DNA of 15,079 nt, from contig MU657649.1 in the NCBI GenBank assembly GCA_026770575.1, positions 11,974 through 27,052 of the forward strand, written 5' to 3'. This stretch comes from Pelagophyceae sp. CCMP2097 (lineage: Eukaryota > Sar > Pelagophyceae). A program made the position numbers and the translations under genes. Below, piece by piece: positions 7,396-13,250 of the stretch (position 1 is its first letter; every line of letters begins with the position of its first letter). The notes under the pieces are model-generated. The model saw nothing but the letters and a program-made list of their open reading frames with translations. It had not been told where the DNA came from and did no database searches.

Positions 7396-7758
7396 CACTC
7401 CAGCTTCCGCCGGCGGTGGCGGCTCTGCAGTGTGCAATCTCGATGGGTGTGCTGCGCGAGGCCACGTCGCGTTGCGGAGCGTGTGCCGGCTGTGCCTGCA
7501 GCTGGTCAAGGTAGGACGATCCGCTTCGCCGGAAACCCTCGACGTCCTCACCAAAGCCAATCCTCAAGCTTTTGTCATCATACGATAGGAGGGACCTCGG
7601 CTCGTCGCGCTTCCGCCAAAGCTCCTCATAGGGGCGTCTTGTTTCCGACCCGACAGGCGCCTCGCCGGCCTCGGCGCTCGGCGTGGGGGCATCGCGGAGA
7701 CGGCACAAAAAGGTTCGCGGCCCGAAGCTCGCGCCGCCAATTGGCACCGCGGGCAGGA
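7396..7758. other. GC-rich stretch, no firm gene
   Basis: The + strand frame running to 7588 contains VCNLDGC, GHVALRSVCRLC, a Cys/His spacing that could bind zinc, then a possible GT donor (CAAGGTAGGA, near 7510). No start codon or homologue is evident and the left side is interrupted by the MITE, so I do not call a gene. Confidence 0.3.
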
Positions 7759-7831
7759 AGTGGGCCGGCCAACTCGAACCCGGAATCTCATGATGCGCAG
7801 TCAAGCTCCTTGTCCATTCGGCCACGCTCGC
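7759..7831 (-). pseudogene. tRNA-Arg relic (anticodon position GCG)
   Basis: On the - strand the first 60 nt match the tRNA-Arg(ACG) gene at 9810-9882 with six differences, including GCGTGGC, AATGGACAAGG and CCGGGTTCGAGT. The anticodon position reads GCG. After the T-loop the sequence departs (TGGCC instead of CCCGG), so neither the T stem nor the acceptor stem can close. The anticodon stem also has a mismatch. It is a truncated tRNA copy, possibly the head of a tRNA-derived repeat. Confidence 0.75.
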
Positions 7832-7976
7832 TTGTGAGCTGCTTGGTATTGCCAAAAGGTATTATTATGGGTATTGATTACCCGGTAATAGGCAAAAAGT
7901 GGTATTTGTGGGTATTCACTATTACCATGGCGCACCGGAGGTACTGCAGACCCCCAGAGGGCGCCTTTGGTATGTT

Positions 7977-8107
7977 GGTGCAGTCGCTTAGCTCTAAGTA
8001 GAGGACACTTCGAAACGCGAGTAGGCTGGCTTAGATTAAGTCCCATTTCGATGTTGATGGCGCAGCGGCGAAAGAAGGACTGGCACACCCGGCCCAAGCC
8101 CCGCGCC
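7977..8107 (+). repeat. Dispersed repeat family, copy B (5' part only)
   Basis: This matches copy A (5474-5596) with an extra CTCTAAGTAGA-type insertion after GTCGCTTAG and a few substitutions. It stops matching after CCCGCGCC, where copies A and C continue with ACCCTCGCAA. Confidence 0.75.
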
Positions 8108-8378
8108 TGGTCGGCCGGCGAGCTCTGCTGTGACGGCGCATGCGCGCGCGGCGGCTGCGGCGCGTGAGGAAACACAAGCGCGGAGAGGAGCGCCACGCGA
8201 ATCCAAGCCTGGCCGACCGGCGCGGGAAACCTATGCTTCTTGAACGCAGAGTTCCTCCGAGCACATGCGCGCCACTCGTACATCATCTTTGCCGCTGGGG
8301 CAACAACCACAACGGGTTCACAATCACTGCGGGCATTCAGGCATGCCGCTCGGGCATCGTCCCACTCGGGGTCACTAG
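8108..8378. other. No gene recognised
   Basis: Mixed GC-rich sequence. Its right part (8320-8370) resembles one unit of the CCACTCGGGCGCCC tandem repeat at 8921-9053, in the same orientation. Confidence 0.4.
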
Positions 8379-8410
8379 ACAGCTTCACTTTTTCCAAGAA
8401 GCTTTTCAAG
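8379..8410 (+). repeat. Inverted repeat arm 1 (32 bp)
   Basis: The arm contains ACAGCTTCACTTTTTCCAAG and is a perfect reverse complement of 8879-8910. A third, imperfect copy in inverted orientation lies at 8700-8742. Confidence 0.9.
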
Positions 8411-8474
8411 CTACTTTCAAAGCGTGCATTTTCCAGAGAGAAAAAAAATTGGAAAAAAACTTTGAAAGTAGCTT
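8408..8474 (+). repeat. Foldback hairpin
   Basis: AAGCTACTTTCAAAG (8408-8422) pairs with CTTTGAAAGTAGCTT (8460-8474). An inner TTTTCCA/TGGAAAA pair (8429-8435 with 8450-8456) tightens the fold around an A-rich loop. It overlaps the end of the 32-bp arm. Confidence 0.8.
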
Positions 8475-8699
8475 TTCCTAGGGTTCAACTTTCAAAGTTC
8501 AGCTTTCAAAGTTGCTTGGATGGGGCGGGGCGCGGCCTCTGGCGGGCGAAGCGGCGCCGATGGTGCCCGCGCCTCCGTCGAGGCGCGGGCCGGTCGCGGG
8601 GCCGACGTGCCCCGTCCCGCGCGCAATCTCACCTGGGTGGCCGAAGAAAGGCGCCCTTGGCGTCGCTTTGCGCTCACGTTGAAGCGACAAAAGAAATGT

Positions 8700-8742
8700 T
8701 GAAAAAGTAGCTTGAAAAGCTCCTTGAAAAAAGTGAACTTGT
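8700..8742 (-). repeat. Imperfect third copy of the inverted arm
   Basis: GAAAAAGTAGCTTGAAAAGC, followed by TCCTTGAAAAAAGTGAACTTG, matches the reverse complement of 8378-8420 with a few changes. Confidence 0.75.
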
Positions 8743-8878
8743 CTAATTCCTTCATCGAGTCTGAAGGATCTGAGCGCGCTGGGTGCATCGGCGTCAGAAG
8801 GAGATGCGCATAGCACAGTCGGCTTGGTTCTTGCTCGATAAAGTGTTTTAGGCGACGTTATGCAAATGCGCCAGTCAA

Positions 8879-8910
8879 CTTGAAAAGCTTCTTGGAAAAA
8901 GTGAAGCTGT
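8879..8910 (-). repeat. Inverted repeat arm 2 (32 bp)
   Basis: CTTGAAAAGCTTCTTGGAAA and the following 12 bases are the exact reverse complement of 8379-8410, enclosing about 470 bp. Confidence 0.9.
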
Positions 8911-8920
8911 ATACTGGAGC

Positions 8921-9053
8921 CATTCGGGCTTGCCACTCGGGCGCCCTCAACGGGGTTTGCCACTCGGGCGCCCTCAACGGGGTTTGCCACTCGGGCGCCC
9001 ACAAAGGGGTCTGAGCCATTCAGGCTAGCCACTCGGGCACCCACTACGGGGTC
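8921..9053 (+). repeat. 27-bp tandem repeat TGCCACTCGGGCGCCC...
   Basis: Units of TGCCACTCGGGCGCCCTCAA plus CGGGGTT repeat with a 27-bp period, followed by two diverged units (CCCACAAAGGGG, CCCACTACGGGG). Because 27 is a multiple of three, the - strand reads as GARVANPVE repeats in an open frame. I take this as a consequence of the repeat rather than a real protein. Confidence 0.85.
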
Positions 9054-9061
9054 AGCGGCTG

Positions 9062-9325
9062 CGATGTAGCTGCGGTGAAGAACAGATCGGCACAGCCGGG
9101 CCAACCCTCGCGCCACCCTCGCAACCGCTCGCGGCAGCATGCTGCATAGGCGTGGGTCTCGCTCTTCTGAAGGAAATGTTCCGCACGTATAGAACTGCGA
9201 ATTAGACAGACAGACGGAAAGACGGACAGACAAAATTGCACACGGGTGATCTTCAATAACGACCTCCGGAAAAGGGGTCTAGTTTTTTTTTCAAATTCAA
9301 CGACCCCCGGGGGTCTGAAAAATTG
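9062..9325 (+). repeat. Dispersed repeat family, copy C (3' part)
   Basis: This matches copy A from its middle to its end: CGCGCCACCCTCGCAA, GCAGCATGCTGCAT, a GACA/GACG run, GACAAAATTGC, GATCTTCAATAACGACC and AAAAGGGGTCTAG. It ends with a perfect palindrome GACCCCCGGGGGTC (9302-9315) where copy A has CCCCCTCCGGGGG. Confidence 0.75.
9203..9232 (+). repeat. GACA/GACG microsatellite
   Basis: A run of AGACAGACAGACGGAAAGAC followed by GGACAGACA, inside repeat copy C. The corresponding run in copy A is shorter. Confidence 0.8.
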
Positions 9326-9336
9326 TTCCGTCGGGC

Positions 9337-9346
9337 AAAAATAAAA
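9337..9346 (-). terminator. Pol III T-run terminator of the tRNA array
   Basis: On the - strand this reads TTTTATTTTT directly after tRNA-Glu. It is the clearest pol III stop near the array. Confidence 0.7.
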
Positions 9347-9419
9347 TTCCGAATCCGGGACTCGAACCCGAGTCTCATGGGTGAAAGCCATATATGATGA
9401 CCATCTACACTAATTCGGA
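9347..9419 (-). tRNA. tRNA-Glu (TTC)
   Basis: A 73-nt cloverleaf. Acceptor TCCGAAT pairs with ATTCGGA, discriminator A, anticodon loop CTTTCAC, T arm TCGGG/CCCGG around TTCGAGT. There is no encoded CCA. Immediately downstream on the - strand are T4 and T5 runs, a good pol III terminator. It is the last gene of the array in transcription order. Confidence 0.95.
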
Positions 9420-9482
9420 ATGATGAAAGACTCTAGCCGATGAATGGCTGTCAATAATGATTTTCGTTGATTTGGAATAAAG

Positions 9483-9508
9483 TGGAGGCATCAAGAATCG
9501 AACTCGAG

Positions 9509-9539
<31 letters not shown>

Positions 9540-9555
9540 GCTGAGCTATGCCCCC
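9483..9555 (-). tRNA. tRNA-Ala (AGC)
   Basis: A 73-nt cloverleaf. Acceptor GGGGGCA pairs with TGCCTCC, giving the G3:U70 alanine identity pair. The anticodon loop TTAGCAT has A34 (inosine in the mature tRNA), and the discriminator is A. A-box TAGCTCAGCTGG and B-box AGTTCGATTCT are present. No T4 run separates it from tRNA-Glu. Confidence 0.96.
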
Positions 9556-9597
9556 ACAGTGTCGTGGTTTGTCCACCATAGACATGAGTCCAATTGA

Positions 9598-9669
9598 TGG
9601 AGGATGCAAGAATCGAACTCGCGACCTATCGCATGCGAAGCGATCGCTCTGCCCCTGAGCTAATCCCCC
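9598..9669 (-). tRNA. tRNA-Ala (CGC)
   Basis: A 72-nt cloverleaf. Acceptor GGGGGAT pairs with ATCCTCC, again with G3:U70. Anticodon loop TTCGCAT, discriminator A. It is similar to the neighbouring tRNA-Ala(AGC) in the acceptor, D arm and T arm, suggesting local duplication and an anticodon change. Confidence 0.95.
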
Positions 9670-9691
9670 ATGCCGGGTAATAACCGGTAAT

Positions 9692-9764
9692 CACCCAACG
9701 GGGGGCTCGAACCCCCGACCACACGATTAAGAGTCGTGCGCTCTACCGACTGAGCTAGCTAGGC
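9692..9764 (-). tRNA. tRNA-Lys (CTT)
   Basis: A 73-nt cloverleaf. Acceptor GCCTAGC pairs with GTTGGGT through several G:U pairs. Anticodon stem CACGA/TCGTG with loop CTCTTAA, T arm GGGGGTTCGAGCCCCCC. Discriminator G73 fits eukaryotic cytosolic tRNA-Lys. Confidence 0.95.
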
Positions 9765-9809
9765 CTGTTCGGCAGTGTACTACGGCCGACAAAATAAACC
9801 GAGCAGGCT

Positions 9810-9882
9810 AACCAACGCCGGGACTCGAACCCGGAATCTCATGATTCGTAGTCATGCGCCTTGTCCATTGGGCCACGCTAGC
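9810..9882 (-). tRNA. tRNA-Arg (ACG)
   Basis: A 73-nt cloverleaf. Acceptor GCTAGCG pairs with CGTTGGT using three G:U pairs. Anticodon stem CATGA/TCATG with loop CTACGAA (A34), T arm CCGGG/CCCGG. The discriminator appears to be U, which is unusual. A T4 run lies about 16 nt downstream. A damaged relative lies at 7759-7831. Confidence 0.93.
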
Positions 9883-9907
9883 GGGATTACGTGTTCTTAA
9901 TTATACC

Positions 9908-9985
9908 TACGGTCTGCGGGATTCGAACCCGCGCCCGAAGACTAGTGCCTTAAACTAGCGCCTTAGACCGCTCGGCCAAGACCGC
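9908..9985 (-). tRNA. tRNA-Leu (AAG)
   Basis: A 78-nt class II tRNA with TGGCCGAGCGGTCTAAGGCG, the typical eukaryotic Leu D arm. Anticodon stem CTAGT/ACTAG with loop TTAAGGC (A34), discriminator A. The variable arm (TCTTCGGGC) is only about 9 nt, shorter than usual for Leu but still able to form a small UUCG-capped stem. The acceptor opens with a G1:U72 wobble. Confidence 0.94.
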
Positions 9986-10026
9986 AATTAATCATTGCTT
10001 ATTAACTCCCTGATAAAGAATTGATT

Positions 10027-10098
10027 AGCTCCTTCACGGGATCGAACCGTGGACCATCACCTTACGAGGGTGGTGCTCTACCACTGAGCTAAAGAAGC
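10027..10098 (-). tRNA. tRNA-Thr (CGT)
   Basis: A 72-nt cloverleaf. Acceptor GCTTCTT pairs with AAGGAGC. D arm AGCTCAGTGGTAGAGC, anticodon loop CTCGTAA, T arm CACGG/CCGTG. The discriminator reads U, whereas A is usual for Thr, and the anticodon stem has one mismatch at its outer pair. Confidence 0.92.
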
Positions 10099-10150
10099 GA
10101 GCTAAGCGACCGATGTCTATTCGCCGACTCAGCTACCGAATCACTAGTAA

Positions 10151-10222
10151 CTCCCTGTCGGGGAATTGAACCACGGTCTTCCGCGTGACAGGCGGAGATT
10201 CTGACCACTTTACGCACAGGGA
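10151..10222 (-). tRNA. tRNA-Asp (GTC)
   Basis: A 72-nt cloverleaf. Acceptor TCCCTGT pairs with ACAGGGA, discriminator G (the Asp identity base). Anticodon stem TCCGC/GCGGA with loop CTGTCAC, and T-loop TTCAATT typical of eukaryotic tRNA-Asp. The T stem has one mismatch. Confidence 0.94.
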
Positions 10223-10276
10223 TGGCCGCTGAAAAGCCGTCGCCAGCGGAATTAGCGGTAGCGCCATCGGATTTCA

Positions 10277-10347
10277 TCTCAGAGCCGGGAATCGGACCCG
10301 GGGACAGTCGATGGCAACGACTGATGTTACCACTACATCACTCTGAG
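10277..10347 (-). tRNA. tRNA-Gly (GCC)
   Basis: A 71-nt cloverleaf. Acceptor CTCAGAG pairs with CTCTGAG, D arm ATGTAGTGGTAACAT, anticodon stem AGTCG/CGACT with loop TTGCCAT, T arm CCGGG/CCCGG with TCCGATT, discriminator A. The 5' base is C where G is usual for tRNA-Gly. A T4 run lies about 40 nt downstream. Confidence 0.93.
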
Positions 10348-10359
10348 AGCTGTTGAATA

Positions 10360-10419
10360 ATCACGCCGTGACTTGAACCCATGATCTCAACCGTATTAAG
10401 GCAGCATTCTGACCGCAAG
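10360..10419 (-). pseudogene. Degenerate, 5'-truncated tRNA-like sequence
   Basis: On the - strand GCGGTCAGAAT resembles the 3' half of a D arm. CTGCC-TTAATAC-GGTTG could be an anticodon arm (position 34-36 AAT, Ile-like), and GGGTTCAAGTCAC resembles a B-box. The T stem pairs poorly, one anticodon pair fails, and no matching 5' acceptor strand is found. It is either a decayed tRNA or a tRNA with an unseen, displaced 5' half. Confidence 0.5.
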
Positions 10420-10428
10420 TCGACGCCA

Positions 10429-10655
10429 AAACAGAGCTCTCAGGCAACAAAGCTAGAGTTTCATGGCGAGACCCAGCTCCACCCTCTGACGAAAAAAGCT
10501 CAGGGAGTGGTAAGGATGGTTTAAGATCGTTTCACTCACCCTGGCTCTAGGGTATGGGCCCAGTTCGACGCCACGACGCCATCCTGCCGCGCATGTTTGT
10601 CACCGTGCTAGCCGAGTGCATGATAGTTAATGAATGGGGGCGAATAATGTGATTA
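10429..10655. other. Spacer in the tRNA array, nothing firmly recognised
   Basis: This is the only long gap between the tRNAs. On the - strand it contains T-runs at 10491-10496 and 10430-10433. I looked for U6, 5S rRNA and an intron-bearing tRNA and could not make any fit. It may hold an unrecognised small RNA. Confidence 0.35.
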
Positions 10656-10728
10656 TGCCACCTACCCGGATCGAACGGGTGACCTACAGATCTTCAGTCT
10701 GGCGCTCTCCCAACTGAGCTAAGGCAGC
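10656..10728 (-). tRNA. tRNA-Phe (GAA)
   Basis: A 73-nt cloverleaf. Acceptor GCTGCCT pairs with AGGTGGC, D arm TAGCTCAGTTGGGAGAGC, anticodon stem CCAGA/TCTGT with loop CTGAAGA, T arm ACCCG/CGGGT with TTCGATC, discriminator A. It is the first tRNA of the array in transcription order. Confidence 0.96.
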
Positions 10729-10868
10729 CATGACCACAACCCGATGACCACAGGTGAGAAGTGATCGCTGAAATTGGACGTGCTGATAAAATTTCAAGCA
10801 GGGCATAAATATTTAATCAAATTGTCATTGGGAAGATCGACAACGGGCCTTCGCGGCCTTAATTATTT

Positions 10869-11512
10869 TTGCGCGCGGGCACGGTCGTCGAGTTTGATCT
10901 GCAGGGACCGTTTGCGTGCCCAGCCATCGGCAACGCAACGTACGCCGGTGATTCTGTTTTTCGTAATCCGCCAGCGATTTTGCTCGGTACTTCTCGCTTC
11001 AAAGTCGGACGCGGCCAACGAAGTCGCGGCGTTTGTGGCGCACGCGCGCGCGATGGTTTTCCCGTCAGCACGATCCGCACGGACGTGGCTTCGGACCTTA
11101 TTGGGGGGAAGTTTACAGAGGCTGCGGCACGCGCCGGCCTCGCATCCGAGTTTCTCTCGCCCGAGAAGCACATGACGGGCGAGTCTGGCCATTTCCGCGT
11201 CGCCGACCTCATGCGGGCCGACAACACGCTGGTCGTCGGCACTCTCAGTGAATCTTTCTGGGGGTATTCCCACCTTTATGCGACGCGCAGGTAAATTTGA
11301 CGGGCTGATACCCGCGTGCCATGGGACAGGGCGAGCAGGACCGTAGCGCGTTTGCATCATACGGCAGCTTTATCACGTACTGCGTTGCGGCTAAGAAGCT
11401 GTCCAATCGCGCCCGCCTCAGCATTTATCTCGGCGCCTGTACGCCGGCTGGCCCGGGAGCTGCGTGCGTCGTACCGCTTCCGGAACGTGGCAAGACTCAG
11501 AACGATCCGTAG
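10869..11512 (+). pseudogene. Ty1/copia integrase remnant, + strand
   Basis: Three frame pieces follow one another like a copia integrase. First is VVEFDLQGP with the first Asp, near 10884. In another frame come FFVIRQRFCSVLLASKSDAA (before 11055) and the AANEVAAFVAHAR helix. Back in the first frame, STIRTDVASD carries the second Asp (near 11075), then GGKFTEAAARAGL, a GESGHFR block in the place of the 'NGVAER' Glu motif, and LSESFWGYSHLYA. A fourth piece (11321-11512) has YGSFITYC, KKLSNRARLSIYLGA, like the 'FGc..Y....KL...a..giflG' segment after the core. At least three frame changes and a TAA near 11292 make it dead. No reverse transcriptase follows on this strand. Confidence 0.7.
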
Positions 11513-11552
11513 TGCCCATAGTCAGAGTTGGAACTGTGTTAGGAATCTTAAA

Positions 11553-11605
11553 GGGTTAGGGTTCCCTCGGAAATGGAATCACCGCAAGGGTTAGAGTTCC
11601 CTCGG
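11553..11605 (+). repeat. Direct repeat with a TTAGGG-like core
   Basis: GGGTTAGGGTTCCCTCGG at 11553-11570 and GGGTTAGAGTTCCCTCGG at 11588-11605 differ at one base and are 35 bp apart. They lie between two convergent retroelement remnants, possibly in an LTR of the - strand element. Two units are too few to call telomeric. Confidence 0.7.
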
Positions 11606-11623
11606 CGGAGAGGAAGTAGAGTC

Positions 11624-11634
11624 CCCCCTTTAAC
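11624..11634 (-). promoter_or_regulatory. Possible polypurine tract of the - strand copia element
   Basis: On the - strand TTAAAGGGGGGACT lies just downstream of the RNase H end, where a plus-strand primer and the 3' LTR boundary would be expected. No second LTR is in the window for comparison. Confidence 0.25.
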
Positions 11635-11688
11635 GGAAAGAAAAAGAGAGAACTGGAGCTCGAAGGGCGGCGAGACATCGCCGCAGAT

Positions 11689-12198
11689 CTATTCCGAGAA
11701 GAACGCGGCGTACGTGCGCGCGTGCTCGTCCTTTGTTTCCGCCTTGGTGAGGCCGTTGGCGAGTTGTTCCTTGGTGCCGAAAAAGGAGACGATGGCGTGG
11801 CCCGCGTCGAGGACGTCGAGGACGTAGCCGGTGGCGATGCAGACGTGGCGCGAGCGGCCCGAGATGACGCGGTTGCGGAGCATCTGCACCACGGCCATGT
11901 TGTCCTCGTAGGCGTATGTCGGCGGCAAGTCCGTCTTGCCGAAGAGCGTGGACAAAGGCGTCGTCTTGGTGCGCGCCGTAAAGAACCAGATCGGCGTCGG
12001 TCCCAGGTAGAGCACGCCGGCGATGCGCGAGCGCGCCCGAGCCGTGGAGCCGCCGTCGAAGAGCTCGTTGCCGAAGCTGGCGTCGACGTAGTAGGCCTTG
12101 GTCGTGATGGGGAACTTGCCGGGCCACATGATCTTTGCGCCGATGCGCCCTTTGAGGTAGCGGATGGTGCGACCTAACGCGCAGTCGTGCTTCTCAGC
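11689..12198 (-). pseudogene. Copia RNase H and connection, with internal deletion
   Basis: After the in-frame TGA at 12199-12201 the frame continues with LGRTIRYLKGRIGAKIMW, the usual 'rilrYLkgT..~gl' connection. RNase H motifs follow: YYVDASFG (first Asp), RSRIAGVLYLG, PIWFFTARTKTTPLST, then AYEDNMAVVQML (Asp) and SGRSRHVCI ... EQLANGLTKAE. Between PLST and the EDN motif only about a dozen residues remain, where copia enzymes have some 30-40 with the catalytic Glu in an 'EAEY' motif. That Glu is missing. The domain ends at a TAG/TAA-type stop at 11689. Confidence 0.8.
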
Positions 12199-12201
12199 TC
12201 A

Positions 12202-12590
12202 TACTCCAATGGCGCCCGAGAGCGAAGAGAGGGCGAAGGGGAAGTCGACGCGCAGGATGTAGGCGTTGAAGGTGAGCAAGCCGATGGCGACGCGGGGGTC
12301 GCGGAACTTGTGCGTCGGAGCGCCGTGCGAGGCCTCGGGGTCCTCGGTCGAGTCGGCGTGCCATAAAGCGGGCAGGGGCGTCTTCGCGGCCGTCGCGTTC
12401 TTGTAGCCCAGCTTGGCCACGACGGCGGTTTAGTAGGTCGTCATGTGGATGGAATACCCGCCGTCGGGATTGGCAACGACGACGTCGAGCGCGAGCATGT
12501 CGGCGTCCTCGGAGCCGAGGATGCGGCATCCCTTGGAGGCGAAGCGCGCGCTGATGGCGCCCGTGATCTCGGCCGCGCGCGCGCCGCGGT
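12202..12590 (-). pseudogene. Copia RT thumb/connection segment
   Basis: The frame reads EITGAISARFASKGCRILG, ALDVVVANPDGGYSIHMTTY, a TAA stop (12430-12432), then VVAKLGYKNATAAKTPLPA, HKFRDPRVAIGLLTFNAYI and LRVDFPFALSSLSG. These correspond to the copia blocks 'F..kdlG...fLGi.v....g.i.l.Q..Y', 'll.kfgm.....~~tPl' and 'yr..vGsLlYla..tRPDi~~avs~ls'. Expected anchor residues (TRPD, SLLYL) are eroded. It is in frame with the RNase H piece apart from the two stops. Confidence 0.75.
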
Positions 12591-13250
12591 GGCCGAGACG
12601 ATGACGTCGTCCGTCCAAAGCACGAGAGAAGACGTGGCGCCGTCGGGCTCAGGGCGGACGTAGAGGGCCTCGCTCAGCGGCGTGACGACGAAGCCAAGGG
12701 ACGTGATGACGGGGTGGATCGCGTCGCGCCAGATGGCGCCGGCATCGAGGGCGCCGGGGATGTTGCCCGTGATGCAGCAGACGTGCGTCGCGGGGTCGTA
12801 CGGCCACTGCGCCGGATCGTTGCCGAACTCGGCGAGCATGTAGAGGCGCCAGTTGGCCGGGAAGAACGCGTAGAAGGGTTCGTCGCGCTGCGCGCCCTTG
12901 AGGTAGGCGTCGATGGTGTCGTCGGCGACGAAGACGTAGCCGCAGTGCGCCACATGCGCCACGATGAGCTTGACGCTCGTGTAGCCCGGAGGCGGGCTGG
13001 AATGCGTCGCCACGTGCGGGCCGGCCTGGCCCGGCGCGACGTCCGGGCGCGAGCCGCGCAGCTCGGCGAGGTAGAGGCGCGCTTTGGCTGTGCCGTCGCG
13101 CTCCAAACGAAAATTGATGCCGAGGCGCTTCACATGCACGCCCGTCGGCACGCTCGAGCGCAGCATGGGGTGCATCGTGTCGTGGAGCTTGTACGCGTTG
13201 GTTTGCTTGGCGATGGCCAGGAGCCAGGCGGCTTTGACGGTTGGACGGTC
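12590..13250 (-). pseudogene. Copia reverse transcriptase palm/fingers
   Basis: From the 5' side the frame reads VKAAWLLAIAKQTNAYKL ('W..Ai..El.aL'), LGINFRLERDGTAKARLYLA ('fklK.dg...KARLV'), VFVADDTIDAYLKGA (catalytic Asp, 'lDV.nAFL.G'), GNIPGALDAGAIWRD ('YGLkQAgr.W') and LVLWTDDVIVSA, the YVDD-box equivalent with both Asp retained. The RT catalytic triad is therefore still visible although the gene is dead. The frame shifts within an alternating CG run just after the TDD box (about 12585) and again upstream near 13245. Confidence 0.85.

Noticed and set aside
5460..8409. Conserved-looking peptide (SFFRRC...IEMGLNLSQ) in - strand frames of repeat copies A and B
   Set aside because: The nucleotide identity of the repeat explains the shared peptide; copy C does not keep it, and there is no start or longer domain.
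8921..9053. CRISPR-like array
   Set aside because: The units are contiguous tandem repeats without unique spacers, in a eukaryotic context.
8499..9233. 244-codon - strand ORF with GARVANPVE repeats
   Set aside because: It runs through three unrelated repeat elements (tandem repeat, inverted arms, dispersed repeat) and has no independent support.
10429..10655. U6 snRNA or 5S rRNA in the array gap
   Set aside because: I could not find the U6 5' stem/ACAGAGA region or 5S box A/C motifs on either strand.
9347..10728. Organellar tRNA cluster
   Set aside because: A34 anticodons for Leu, Arg and Ala, eukaryotic Lys G73, and retrotransposon neighbours point to nuclear DNA.
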